A stretch of DNA of 64,000 bases from Perca fluviatilis (Eukaryota; Chordata; Actinopteri; Perciformes; Percidae), in NCBI RefSeq assembly GCF_010015445.1, contig NC_053120.1, forward strand, positions 8,384,114-8,448,113, written 5' to 3'. Below, in pieces: positions 47,613 to 59,365 of this stretch. The notes below the pieces were generated by a model. The model worked only from the letters and a program-made list of their open reading frames with translations, was not told the DNA's origin and searched no databases. Numbering within the stretch: the first letter of the stretch is position 1; every line of letters starts with the position of its first letter. Both the position numbers and the translations under genes were made by a program.

Positions 47613-48156
47613 TTAAAGTGATGGTTCGGAGTAATTTCACCCTAGGGTCCTTTGCACCAATGACCTCGAGCCAAACACCCCCCTAGAAGCTTTTTTTCAC
47701 CTGGGTCGAACATTGGGCGAGTTAGCGTTATCAAGAGAATAGCTTAGTGCAGGCGTGCATCTTGTGTATTACCCCACTAATAATGCCCAAAATTATACCA
47801 AACTTCTACACTAGTACAAATAGGTTATGTACTCATAAAATAATGGATTGGTAAATTTGTAAGTACACCAGGAGTTTATTTCAATAACACTTGGCTGCTG
47901 GCTTCTGCTCTCTGCTGCTACCGGCAGTTAGACGAGTGCTTAGGGAGGTCTACAAATTACAACACCGAAAAGAGATACAACAAAAATATTTATTAATTTA
48001 ATGATTAAATAAGGTCTTCAAACTTACCTCAATTATAACTTGTCTCTAACTCGTCCAATGTTCTACCCAGGTGAAAAAAACTTCTGGGGGGTTGTTTGGC
48101 TTGAGGTCATGGTGCAAAGGACCCTAGAGTGAAATTACTCTGAACTATCACTTTAA
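47613..48156. mobile_element. MITE with long (over 100 bp) inverted ends and TTAA target
   Basis: TTAA at 47613-47616 and 48153-48156. The left end AGTGATGGTTCGGAGTAATT and the inverse of the right end AGTGATAGTTCAGAGTAATT match closely, and pairing continues for well over 100 bases through AGGGTCCTTTGCACCA and CACCTGGGT. The unique middle is AT-rich and non-coding. Confidence 0.88.
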
Positions 48157-48282
48157 GACTAAGAACAGAGTAGAGGCTGGCGTAATATAAAAAAAATGTG
48201 TAGGCACTATATTAGCTGTCTGTGCCAAAAGTGTTAGATCTGTTTCTTCATCCTCCAGGAGACTCAGCCTTACCTTTTGTGT

Positions 48283-48338
<56 letters not shown>

Positions 48339-48734
48339 AATAGTTTTCTTGAATTTTGCCTCTGTGTGTATGTGTAGTATGTCCTCTTTCCAGGCCTGTA
48401 AAGAGAAGGTTGTGTGGCCCTGATCCTCCTTTTAAATTTGGTAGCAGCTGAGAGAATCCCTGACATCTTGCTAAATCCTATTCTTTGTTTCTCCTGAGGC
48501 TTTCTCCATTTTCTTTCACGTCCAAGTTTTTATTCTTTTGAGGGTTTTTTCTTATCCATTCTGAGGGTCTAAGGGTAAATACACTGACTGAGGGCTATGT
48601 TAATAAAATTGTCTGCGAGTCCGCTATTAAGAGACGGTCTGCGAGTCTGTTCCAGGTTTTTGACAAGGTTTGCCGAAGAAAATAACTTGGCCTTGTTGTC
48701 ACGATCACATTGAAATATAAATAACAGTAATTTC
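48157..48734. other. unique DNA containing a CT microsatellite
   Basis: Apart from the CT tract at 48288-48336, no feature was recognised. Confidence 0.4.
48288..48336. repeat. (CT)n microsatellite
   Basis: About 24 uninterrupted CT dinucleotides. Confidence 0.96.
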
Positions 48735-48938
48735 TTATACTGCACTGTAACTTTTATTTGCGTATTTTATCTCTCAGTTCTTTAAATTATTATACTGCAC
48801 TGTACATTTTATTCTTGTTTTTAATGTTTTAAATTGTTTTTAATTGTTTTCTAACTGCTCTTTAATGTTTTATGTAAAGCACTTTGAATTGTCCTGTTGC
48901 TGAAATGTGCTATACAAATAAAGCTGCCTTGCCTTGAC
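48735..48938 (+). repeat. LINE 3' end with CCTTG tail
   Basis: TTTTATGTAAAGCACTTTGA, TTGTCCTGTTGCTGAAATGTG and CTATACAAATAAAGCTGCC, then CTTGCCTTG, form a very common fish LINE 3' terminus. Only the 3' UTR remains. Confidence 0.8.
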
Positions 48939-49261
48939 AATAATTGTCACTTTATGGTTCTCAACCCACCATTTGGCTTTATCTTAACTTGATAATTTAT
49001 GACTACGCGATTTACATTATTTATTAACTTGCTTTGAGCTTGTACTGTAATACAGACTTTATGTTGTGATGTGTAGTCTACAAGCTCAAGGCGAGCTAAC
49101 CTCCTGATGACATCATCAAGGGCTATTTTCTCAGACTTCAGAAAGCTCTCCCCAGAGCCACAGAGGATACTAGCCATGACTATTAAACTGACCAGAAGGT
49201 GTAGAATTGAAGGAGTTTACCTTTAAATCTTGAAGAATTAACCAAAATCTTTGGGGATATA

Positions 49262-49540
49262 ATTAAATTCAATTTTATTTATAGTGTCAAATCATAACAA
49301 GAGTTATCTCAGGACACTTTACAGATAGAGTAGGTCTAGACCACACTCTATAATTTACAAAGACCCAACAATTCCGGTGACTCCCCCAAGAGCATGCATA
49401 ATTGCGACAGTGGCGAGGAAAAACTCCCTTTTAGGAAGAAACCTTGGACAGACCCAGGCTCTTGGTAGACGGTGCCGGTTGGGGGTGTGGTGAACAGTGG
49501 CAAATAATAGTCACAATAAAGAATCTATAATATACTAGCA
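49262..49540 (-). repeat. LINE 3' UTR fragment (same family as 57690-58187, opposite strand)
   Basis: AGGACACTTTACAGATAGAG, GTGGCGAGGAAAAACTCCCT and TTTAGGAAGAAACCTTGG are words of an abundant fish LINE 3' UTR. The family's repeated terminal AATTC motif is at the left edge. Confidence 0.8.
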
Positions 49541-51137
49541 CACAACATTCATACTGAGAAAAAAATAGAAATGGAAAGAAAAACAAATTGTAGTTTATCT
49601 TTAGTCAAAATATCGAATGTATCCAACCATGAACCGTGGAAGAACAAAAGCTTACTGAGCTGAATGCATCGCTACATACAAATGGTTTTTATCTGACTTG
49701 GGAGAACAAACTCCTTTTGAATCAGAAATCAAGGGTTACAGGAAATGTGATCTTTGTTTTGACAAGCACACACGTCTAATTGATGTCCTTTTTATCCTTC
49801 AGGGTTTACACGGATCAAGAATAACTGACAAAACAGTATATCTGTTAGACGCTGATAGAAGGAGAGAATAAAACCGAGAATGACTCTCTTGCCATCCCAC
49901 AGCGACACGTCTTAGTATTTTAACAGAAGAAAAAAGGATTGAGCAGTGTAGATAAATCCACGCCACACAACTATCACATTGTTTGCTATAATTAAACTCT
50001 GCCATCCCTTGTGGTTGGAGAAAGAGACTTCAGTTAGTGAAAACATGTCACCAGCTCCCAGCAGGTTGTTTGTATTGTCAGTGATAGTTTATCAATACCC
50101 TGGATCTTAATCTTGCTTTCTCTGGCACTGGGGGTCCCCGAGCCTTTCTACATCGACCTTTACCCAACTGGCATTACAACATGAGTGAATGACTTCTGGT
50201 GCGGAGAGAGATTGTCTTTAAATCCCCATGGAAATCAACGCCAATGTTTTGATTCCTATATCCGCTTTAAGTGCCTTTTAATGAAACCGTAGAAGGAACC
50301 CCTTTAAATTTAGCAATTACTCGTAAAACTTTAATGTTCAGACAATGAGTCTAGTAAGGGGCCTTTCAGAGACATGAGGTCACCACTGATTTAAGACTAT
50401 GCCATGCTATAATGTAACATGAGGATGTGGATGATTCACAGTCTTTTATTTTGATAGAAAACGTCCACTAAATGTTTATCAAGCCATTTGTGCCCTCAAA
50501 ACATAATAATGGCAGCCGTATTGGAAAAGAACAGCAGTATGGAGGCATTTCATCAAAATCATAAACTCTTTCCCTTGGGGCGAGCTCCCACTTCTTCATG
50601 GGGCCTTGACACCAGAGGTTAGCGAGAGGTGATTGTCTCTCTATCTACAGCGAATAGAAGAATGGACTCCCACGTGTCCCCGCTGGCCCTGAAGGCTATC
50701 AGGTTCAGGCATCTATACCTTGAAAATGCTCCCTGTCCAGTGTCCCCTTTTCATTCATCATCGGCCTTATAATGTCTGGAAGAAATATGCTGCTGTAAGT
50801 ATCATCATTCATGGTTGTCATAGGTTGAGTCCCCCATTTGTTCTGGAGCCATAAAGTTCCTGTAATTCTTTCAGGTAGCCTTTGCAGGCCTCGGAGTCTG
50901 ACAGTTAAGTCTATTTACACAAAAAGACAACAGGGCATTGGCAGTTTGGAAACTACAGTAGGATGACCAGTGTGGGGAATTTGTGATTTTGTTTAGTTTT
51001 AGTTCATGTTGGACTTCAAAAAGCAATGTTTGTTGTGTTGTGTTAACATATTATTCTGATGTGTTTTTTACTCATTTCATCAGCGAAGGACATTTTCCTT
51101 TGTTTAATTTGTTTGGCACCAACGCATTTTCTCTTTT
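49541..51137. other. unique DNA, no gene seen
   Basis: The block at about 50560-50760 is less AT-rich, with few repeats, and may be conserved non-coding DNA; this was not tested. Confidence 0.4.
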
Positions 51138-51835
51138 TTAAAGTGCCCATATTATGAAAAAAACACTTTTTCTGGGATTTGGGGTGTTATTTTGTGTCTC
51201 TGGTGCTTCCACACACATACAAACTTTTAAAAAAATCCATCTATGCTGTTTTGAGTGAGATACGGTTTCTGAATGTGTCCTGCCTTCAGTCTCTGGGTGA
51301 GCTGTTCAAAATCGGCCCGGCTTGTGACGTCACAATCCGAAACGAGCTGGCTAACCACAACCGTTAGCTCGTAGCGTTAGCATGATAATGCTAATGCTAA
51401 CGCTAGCATGCTACCTCGTTCTTAATTACAAAGCACTGCTACACACACAAGTTCACCATAATCTACAAAAGAACTACTTACATGTGCACCCTCATTTAGA
51501 AGTCACCCAGCTAATCCTGCCTTGTAACTGACCAAAGTTGAAGAAACAGCCTTTCTTTTACTTCTATGGAGTTAGCTAGCTGACATGATCTACATCTGAG
51601 CTACTGCGCATGTGCGAGTGCAAGCAAAGATAGTACAGAAGAAGAAGAAGAAAAGAGGTCTCACTAGTAGCTAAAACAGAGACCAGGTGAAAAGAGGAGA
51701 TGCAGCAGTGAGAGAGAGCTGTGCAGTACAACAAATATATGGTGTTTTTTGAAAATTAAATCATGTAAACCTTTTCTGGTACAACTTTAAAATACAATTA
51801 TGAACCTGAAAATGAGCATAATATGGGCGCATTAA
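51138..51835. mobile_element. TTAA-flanked MITE, copy 2 (longer)
   Basis: The same ends as 46961-47494 (AGTGCCCATATT and AATATGGGCGC) and TTAA at 51138-51141 and 51832-51835. It carries an extra internal part at about 51285-51425 with GACGTCAC and GCTAACGCTAGCATG words. That part is missing from copy 1. Confidence 0.87.
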
Positions 51836-51981
51836 TATCCCATCAAGTTTCAATCAATCAAGTTAAATAATGACATGTTATCCCTAGAGTATGATGTTGT
51901 GCTATATCAAACCAACTTGGCCTTAAAACAACTTGTTAACTGGAAAATAGCTATGAATAAGCCAACAAATGTATGGAGTGT
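51836..51981. other. short unique spacer
   Basis: No feature was recognised. Confidence 0.4.
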
Positions 51982-52813
51982 CTATTTGCACCCCTGGTAC
52001 GAATAGCCTCGGCCACACAGCTGAGCTATTCACATCCTGTGACGTAACAACAAACACGTTGCTCGTGTGCACCGAAATCATGGCGGACGTTCATCTTCCA
52101 TGACCGCAGAAACTGGCAAATTAGGAACGTTTTGTCTCTAAAGTTTATAACAATTGAATTTCTAGCGGAAAATGGATACTATAGTTGTGCTGTCTTCAGT
52201 GAAAGCATACAACCGTTTGTTAGTTAGTACCATAGCAGCCTACTTATTTTTTGTGTACAGTATGGTTACCTAGCAGAGGCTTGAAGACACCAAATGGTAA
52301 ACAGTTGTTCAGCATTCTGTAAGAACTGCTAGGTGATTGGTCAGAACCCTGAGCTTTGGTCTGGGAGTCTGGAGTTAAATTCCCTGTTGAGGTGATCTTG
52401 TTTTTTTCATTTTGGATTAGATAATATGCATGCAATTGCGCAAGTCAGGGCCCGTGAATGCAAATCTTTTTTTTGCAGGGTGGTACGGGAAAACTCATGA
52501 ATATGCCTGCTCTGGTTGGGTTGGTTAGGTTTAGGCAAGAGGAGTGGGATTGGTTAGGGTAAGAATGTCAGGGTGATAATATTCCAAAAAGGTGTAATAC
52601 ATGAGTAGTATGGATAACTGTGTAAATATATGCCAAGGTACTGTATATGCACAGGGGTGCAAATAGCATACAGTGATATTTGTACCAGATAGGGTATTAA
52701 TAGAACACATTGCTGTGTGCACCGGCGGGGTAAGAATAGCATTCATTTCTAATTGCACCAAGGTACAAATAGCATACACTGCTAACTGTACCAGGGGTGC
52801 AAATAGCCTCACC
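51982..52813. repeat. perfect 19-bp inverted repeat with tandem units at its right end
   Basis: CTATTTGCACCCCTGGTAC at 51982-52000 is the exact inverse of 52788-52806. From about 52650 to 52813 there are four to five diverged tandem units of about 35 bp, built on GGGGTGCAAATAGCATACA. The middle holds no coding motif. It may be a decayed element whose ends derive from the tandem unit. Confidence 0.65.
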
Positions 52814-53089
52814 CACAAATGTATTGATTTAATCTGTTGTGTATGGATTACCTACTCCTCTGCTGTTCTCACAGCAATTGCACATTTGTTATTGCTTTGA
52901 TGGTCAAGATTCATACTTCCACCCAAAAAATACTTTTACAGTATATACTTGCTTTCTTACTTCCTTTTGTATGTAAGATGTTACCTTTGATTTACACGTT
53001 AAAAAGGAATCCAAGACTTGACTTTGGAGTGTAAACAAGTTAGTTTTTACCAGCAACTTCTTAATCCAAACTTTCTCTCTACCTGTCTC
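52814..53089. other. unique spacer
   Basis: No feature was recognised. Confidence 0.4.
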
Positions 53090-53260
53090 TAGTCTTGCTT
53101 TGCCAGACCCTCCTCCTTGCGCTCTGAAGGAGGGTCTGGCTAGTCCACATAGCATTCAGGGATGGTAGGAAAACGTGCTCTGCTTTAATGGCATTTCTTT
53201 AAACCAATCAGAATCGTCATGGGTGGTGCTAAACTCTGCACAGAGCTAGTAGTTCTTGTT
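53090..53260. repeat. MITE end with internal hairpin (CTTTGCCAGACC type)
   Basis: CTTGCTTTGCCAGACCCTCC, then a hairpin in which CCAGACCCTCCT pairs with AGGAGGGTCTGG (53105-53141), then CTAGTCCACATAGCATTC. I recognise this as a common fish repeat end. The other end was not found. Confidence 0.6.
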
Positions 53261-53529
53261 GCAAATGATATGTTTTGTCTGTCGTGTTTAAATAAAAATT
53301 GTTAATCATACAACAACAACAAAAATGTAGATCTTTGATTTTGTTGGCAATTTTTTAAACGATGTCACTTCTAGAAGAGACTTTTTTCCGGCCCAGAGAA
53401 TTGAAGTGAAATTATCTTGTCCTGGAACTGTTGTTACATGCATTTGATGCTCAAGATCAAAAAGTGCATCCCTCTATGCCCCCAATCTCAATTCTCAATT
53501 CTCAACATAGACAATAATCTCTCGTTTTT

Positions 53530-53713
53530 TATTGCACTATTTGCACATAATGCTGTACATTTCATATTTTATATATTATTACTGTATATTTGTTTTTATT
53601 ATATATGTTTAAAGTATTGATAATATATGTTTTTTATTGTTTGTATACCTGGAGTGGTAACGAAAATAATTTCCCCCTGGGATTATTAAAGTATTTCTGA
53701 TTCTGATTCTGAA
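53530..53713 (+). repeat. LINE 3' end with TTCTGA tail
   Basis: AATTTCCCCCTGGGATTATT, then AAAGTATTTCTGATTCTG with further TTCTGA units, is a common fish LINE terminus. The preceding AT-rich block with TTGCACTATTTGCACAT is the typical 3' UTR. Confidence 0.78.
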
Positions 53714-55655
53714 TCTCTACACAGTTACTGTCTTAGCAGTGAATAATCTTTGAAATGGCTAATCATCCGGAAGACTGAACATGTGAAGTCTTACTGATAC
53801 ATCTTACGAAGAAATTGTGCTGTTAGCTTCATCACCACCATATGCTGTGTCTCAAGTAATGAGCGTTATGTTGGTAGAAGCTGACAAATGTGATAATTAG
53901 CTCAGCATTTTCAAACTGCAGCCTCGGTTGGTGCATCAACATGTCATCCAGTTGACTGGCCAAAGCTTCCCCAAGAATAGGACCAAATATCACCTCAGAT
54001 GTGTCAGATAATAAATTAGCAACAACCCCGTTGCCATAAATCTGTTGACATGACAACAGTTTTAGGGAGTATCTCAGCTTATCCTTCTGTGCAGTGCATT
54101 GGTGTTCACATCTTGTTTTGGATCATCCCTTCTCTGACATATAAAATATATAATCTTAATGTTCCTATCTGTTAGAACCATGCACTGTTGGCATCATCAT
54201 CAAGAAATGAGCTTTTGTGCACCCCCAAAAATCAAATGAAATATGATTAACATATTGATAAATAATCAAATCTTAAATAATTAAAACTATTATTATTAAT
54301 AAAATCATGGTCAGGCTGGGATCCGGTAGGCTTACCTTCCTAATGCCCCTTTGCTAACTTCAAATTGTGCTGCATGACTGACTGGCTTTACAAAACACGT
54401 CAAAGTTTAACCAAATGGACATGGAAATGAATCAAATAACCCCATCTGCACCTAATGCATCAGAATCTACAGGATCTACTCCTTCAAACTCAGAACCACC
54501 ATCAGTTTTCAATATCCCAAGCGACTTCTCCAAGCACGATCAACAATGTTTCTCTCCCTGCTTAGTCTATATCCACGACGTTCCGCTTCCAGGATTACTC
54601 TGTTACCGATTTCACTCTTTTCGGCCGGACATCTGGTACCTTCTTTCTTTCTATTGGAATTTCTGTCCAATCTGAGTTTTCTGTTGCACGTGGGATCTAT
54701 GGCCATATAAAACAGAGTGCCCACCCATAAAAACCACGTGCCCCCTTGCTTATAATTGTCTGACGCTGCTGATCTGAATGTATCATCAGTGAATGACTCA
54801 ACTTCCAAGTTTAGATTTTCTATTTGAGAAGAAAGGCTCCTCTCTATTCTTGCCATCTTTTTTAAATCCTGTAGGTACATCAAGGCTCCTTGGCCCCCCT
54901 CGCATATGTCTTATTTGTTGTTTACCTTTATCTATTCTTGCTCATATTTTCTGGTCTCAGTTTAAAACAGTAGTATCTTCATGGTCAGAATTTTTAGCGT
55001 GAGAGTAGGATAGTTAGGCAGGAGTTTCATACTGCAGCTTTAAAGCTCGTGTAAAATTTTGCAAAGAAATATACACCTGAGGAAATTAATCTTTTTCCTG
55101 TCAGGCTGCCATGCCGTTTATAAATCTAGACAGCTTCTGTTTATCTGTTCTACAACATGCCATGTGAAGATGTTTGGATGAGCTGAAGTAGCTGGAAGAC
55201 ATAAGATTTGCATAAAAATCGATTCGACATACATTTGATAAATGCAGGCCTAAAAAACACTTTAAATTTGAAACACCTTATGAAATACTGTGGCTATTTT
55301 ACTGTGGTTGTTTCCAATGAACTATAATTGCACTGTGACATTATAACCAATAGACATTTTGTCCTTGGCTTATACAACTAGCAACTAAATAAATGTATCA
55401 CATTGAACATTATAAGGTGTATGTAGAGGTTGGGCTGGGTTAGGAACTGTTGCTCATGTTGGCCGGCGATGACTGAACTTGACATGACTTAACATGACTT
55501 TTATGTCTTTATATAAAATCACTCTGATGTTCCTTGTATATGAAATGTGCCAAACAAATTAAGGATGACTTGATGTCATTTTAAGACTCTGTGGTGGACT
55601 TGCTTTTCTGTAATGTTTGAAAATTGCTTCAAGAAAGTACTGTTTGTAACTCAAT
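53714..55655. other. mostly unique DNA with one unassigned minus-strand open frame
   Basis: The minus-strand frame at 54883-54509 (124 codons) has a heptad-like part (IERSLSSQIENLNLEVESF) and a hydrophobic stretch (WFLWVGTLFYMAI). I do not recognise it. The plus strand also has an open frame over the same bases. It could be a relic of a mobile element or chance. Confidence 0.3.
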
Positions 55656-55850
55656 TATAACAAGGAGGCATAGTGGCACTGTCCCCTCACAGCAAGGTCC
55701 TGGATTCTATTCCCTCTCTTAGAAGAATTTGCATGCTGTACCCTTCTCCTTTCACAGTAGGTTACAAAATACATGCAAGCGGATTGGAGACTCTAAATCC
55801 CCCAGAGGTGTGAATTTTAGATTGAAATAACCGTGTAAACCCATTAATGG
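55656..55850 (+). repeat. tRNA-like SINE relic
   Basis: GGCATAGTGGCACTGTCCCC, TCACAGCAAGGTCCTGGATT (a decayed B box), TTTGCATGCTGTACCC and GACTCTAAATCCCCCAGAGG follow the order of a frequent fish SINE. The copy is diverged and has indels. Confidence 0.7.
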
Positions 55851-56764
55851 CATGGTAACCTTTACAGCGTGTTCCCCTGCCCTGCCTTCAACAAAATATA
55901 CGTTGTATTCTACCTGACATGACCCTAAAGTACAACACGGTAAAGGCAATAAATTCATGAATTACTGAATATTAAGATCTGATAAAAGTTACATAAAACT
56001 ACAATTTCTTTGCAATCAGTAATGCCCTTTCTCTTTAGAATGATGAGATTAACATTTACAGTTTGAACCTCCGGTTGGATTATTGACAACAAAGAGTTCC
56101 ATGGAGCCACAGACCCCCACGACCACAGGCACAGATTTACTGTTTGTCAATTGGTGTTGTTGTAATGTCATTACATGCAAATGTATGAAATATATATTAT
56201 AATATAAAACTCAAACGTGGTCTTAAGGGGACATCTAAATTATTATAGTACTGAGGGTCTGTCTTGTAGAGGGAACGGTTGTCAGTTCAGTTTGTGTTTA
56301 CATGCACCTACCCAAATACATTAGTGTTAAATCAAATTACCGCAGAGTCATTTACACACAGCAAACTTGGGGGCAGAAATATTCCAACATAATGAAGCTC
56401 CCATGTGGAGTACGCTGTGTTATTTGGGGTTCAATAGGGGCTCACAGCTTCTACCCTCAGGACCCCAGTGGGTAAATCCAAGCATGTTGGGAAGAAACAT
56501 GGATACTCCAGATCTAAGTCCATTATTCACTTTCTCTTTCTTTTTCGCTTTCATTTAGTTCTGTTGTTGGTCTTTATCAAATCCTGAGGGAAATATGCAT
56601 ATCTTTAGCTGCTAAATGCTTCCCTATGTTCACCATCTAATCTCTTTCCATTTGATGCTGAGCAGGTAATGTACAGGTGCTTTTAGAGCAATTTAGCTGT
56701 AAACAGCTACCTGCTGCAGCCAAAAACGCCATGAGAGCTGTGAGAATGAACCAAAACAGTAAAA
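55851..56764. other. unique DNA, no gene seen
   Basis: No feature was recognised. Confidence 0.45.
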
Positions 56765-56997
56765 GGTTACACTTTACTTGAAGGTATCTACATAAAAGTG
56801 ACATGACACTGTCATTAACATGTCATAAACATTATAAAGAAGTCATAAACATTTATGACATAATGCTTCTTTTAGTAAGTGTCATTTGGTTTTTGTCATG
56901 ACAAGTTAGGGTTAAGGTTAGAGTTAGGGTTAGGGTTCATGTGTCATGACAGTGTCATGTCACTCTTATGTAGATACCTTCAAGTAAAGTGTTACCC
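56765..56997. repeat. palindromic MITE with telomere-like core
   Basis: GGTTACACTTTACTTGAAGG at the left and CCTTCAAGTAAAGTGTTACC at the right are inverted copies, and pairing runs for about 50 bases. The core at 56905-56937 is a run of GTTAGGG-like units. AGTAAA occurs at both flanks and may be a target duplication. Confidence 0.82.
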
Positions 56998-57689
56998 AGT
57001 AAAGTTGCGGAATGGTTTTTAAGGTAATGTTTGTCTGTCTTTTTCAATTCTTAATTGATTCAGATTAACAAATTTCCATTCCGAGGATGGGATTCCTATG
57101 TCCTACGCCTTGATATATAAATACTAAAGGCACATAAATTCCAAGTAGAGCTTATGTGAAATGGTGCATTTGGCCACTATATAATGCCATTTTCAAAATG
57201 GGTCTACAGGGGATGCTTGAATCACAGGTCAATACAGCAAGACATATTGTCACTAATGGAGTGCATGATTTGTAGGAGACAATGCGTTTACTCATGCCTT
57301 GTTTATATTTACAAAGAAAGAAAAAAATCCCTGTTGACATAATTTGATGAACAACCACTTTAAGAACATCAGTCTTGTGAGACATATTTGGCACAGGACC
57401 CCCTTTGCTAACTTTCCATTCTTTAAAAAATGTATAACACTGTCAAGTAAGTTTTTTCTGCTGCTGCAAGCATTAACAATTATAAATTCAAGCTAGTGAT
57501 TGCTATCAATATTTTTCACATAGGTGGGTCTGCTAAACTCAATCAATGGTGATATTATAAAGATTAAGTTTATATAAAGTCAATCATTGTTTTTTTATTA
57601 TTGCTGCTAATGTCCTCAATTATGCTCAAGTCCACAGTACAGATGCTAGAGCTGTTTTGTTTCTCAACTGCATGTGACTTCTTTTCACC
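56998..57689. other. unique AT-rich DNA, no gene seen
   Basis: No feature was recognised. Confidence 0.45.
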
Positions 57690-58187
57690 TGAGGTAAATG
57701 CCCGGCCGCGGCGTCCGCCGCATCCACCCATGCTCTGCATTGCCACGTCACATCCCGCAACGCCCTGCTGTGATGTTCATATGCACAGAGTAGTCAGGAT
57801 CCGGTATAGGAGACTGCACTACTCAGTATGACATAATGTGCCCTGCTATGACATGAACTTCCACGATGACCTTCAAAGTCACTGTTCCATTATCTTTAAT
57901 GTGACTATTATTGCCACTGTTCATCACACCCCCAACCGGCCCCGTCAGACACCGCCTACCAAGAGTCTGGGTCTGCCGAGGTTTCTTCCTAAAAGGGAGT
58001 TTTTCCTCGCCACTGTTGCATTAGCCACTGCTAATGCTTGCTCTTGAGGGAATTACTGTAATTGTTGGGGTTTTGGAATTTTTAGATTTTTAGATAATTT
58101 CTAGACCTACTCTATCTGTAAAGTGTCTCGAGATAACTCTTGTTATGATTTGATACTATAAATAAAATTTGAATTGAATTGAATTAA
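57690..58187 (+). repeat. LINE 3' UTR with AATTG tail
   Basis: ACCGGCCCCGTCAGACACCG, GAGGTTTCTTCCTAAAAGGG, ACCTACTCTATCTGTAAAGTG and AACTCTTGTTATGATTTGA, then TGAATTGAATTGAATT, form an abundant fish LINE 3' end. A minus-strand copy is at 49262-49540. No reverse transcriptase remains. Confidence 0.85.
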
Positions 58188-59182
58188 GCCATTTTGAGAG
58201 CGACTGGAACAGCTCCAATTATAAGCTGCCGCAACTTCAGAAGCAGCGTAGAGGAAGTGATGTTTTGATGTTCAGTGTTCATTCTTGTGAACTCATTTGC
58301 ATGTGCCTAAATAAACTTGGATGTCAGTCAGCTGTCTGTCAAATAAACAGATCCTTGATGTGAAAATAATGCTAATGTGGTGAGTCTGGTGTCTTTAATG
58401 AAATCATGCAAATGTAGAATGTATGCATTAAAATATTGAATTGTGATTAATTGCATGATTGTCCATTAATCACAAATGAATCATCACATTTTTTTTATCT
58501 GTTCTAAATGTACTTCAAAAGGGCAATTTTTCAAGTTTTTAATGCCCTTATCAGCATGGGAGCAGACAAATATGTTTGATTCATGTAAATGTTTATTATT
58601 GCAACAATCCAAAACAATGACAAATACTGTCTAGAATATTCTCCAGAATAACCTTAAAGTAACTGTATGTTAAAAAAAAATAAAAAAGTGCTAAAAGCAT
58701 AATATGGCAAACTCAAGCCCATCAAGCAACAACAGCTGGGCATATTGACCTAAATGTATCATTACTTGGTAATACTAACACAATGTAGTGTCCCACTGTG
58801 CACTTGTACTTATAACTTAATTGCATTCCCGGAGGGGCTGCGGTACAGTCAGTGCTTGATATTCCACCAGCTGCGGCACGGCACGTCCCAGATGCGTGCG
58901 TGATCCGGCTCTCCGCTCCGCTAAAGATACGCGTCAGGACTATTTTCACATTAGCTGCTGGGCATTCGAACAGCCGGGCAGGAAGTGAAACAGGAGAGCA
59001 TCCAGTCAATTTAAAACACACCACACCACAGATCATTTCTATAAGGACGCCTGAAAAGAGAAGGCATGGAGTTTTATTGCAGGAGTGCTTGAAGTGGAAG
59101 GTAGATTTTACATTTATAAACACGTTATTGTTCGTGGCGGAGGACGGAACAAAACCGCGGCGAAGGCCGGAACGCATCTGGG
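58188..59182. other. unique DNA, left side of a possible hAT relic
   Basis: CAGTGCTTGATATTCC at about 58851 and AGTGCTTGAAGTGG near 59081 resemble hAT ends, but no partner was confirmed. The long plus-strand open frame from 58852 is judged to be chance, because the protein motif in its right part is on the other strand. Confidence 0.35.
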
Positions 59183-59365
59183 TTACACTTGCAAACTATC
59201 CAGCGTGGCCTGCCTTTGGCGAGGGGGATGAGGGTTCTCTGCATCAGCCAAATGCTTGGCCAGCAAGTGGTATTTGCGACTTGATGTACTCCGGTGGTAA
59301 CTCAATTCACATCGACAGTACGTGCAAATAACTTTAGTGTTGTTGAGAGAACCGTCAAGAAGGGC
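59183..59365 (-). pseudogene. BED zinc finger of a hAT-type transposase or ZBED-like gene
   Basis: On the minus strand an open stretch of about 60 codons reads DGSLNN, then KVICTYCRCELSYHRS, then KYHLLAKHLADAENP. It holds C-x2-C (CTYC) and H-x4-H (HLLAKH), the metal ligands of a BED finger. It is followed by PPRQRQATLD and a stop at 59183-59185. Upstream the frame is closed by a stop at 59366-59368. No transposase core is found. The wording differs from the BED finger at 15410-15484, so this is a separate hAT family. Confidence 0.8.

Noticed and set aside
58852..59331. A 159-codon plus-strand open frame, the longest in the right half
   Set aside because: No motif is seen, and the conserved BED finger in the same DNA is on the minus strand.
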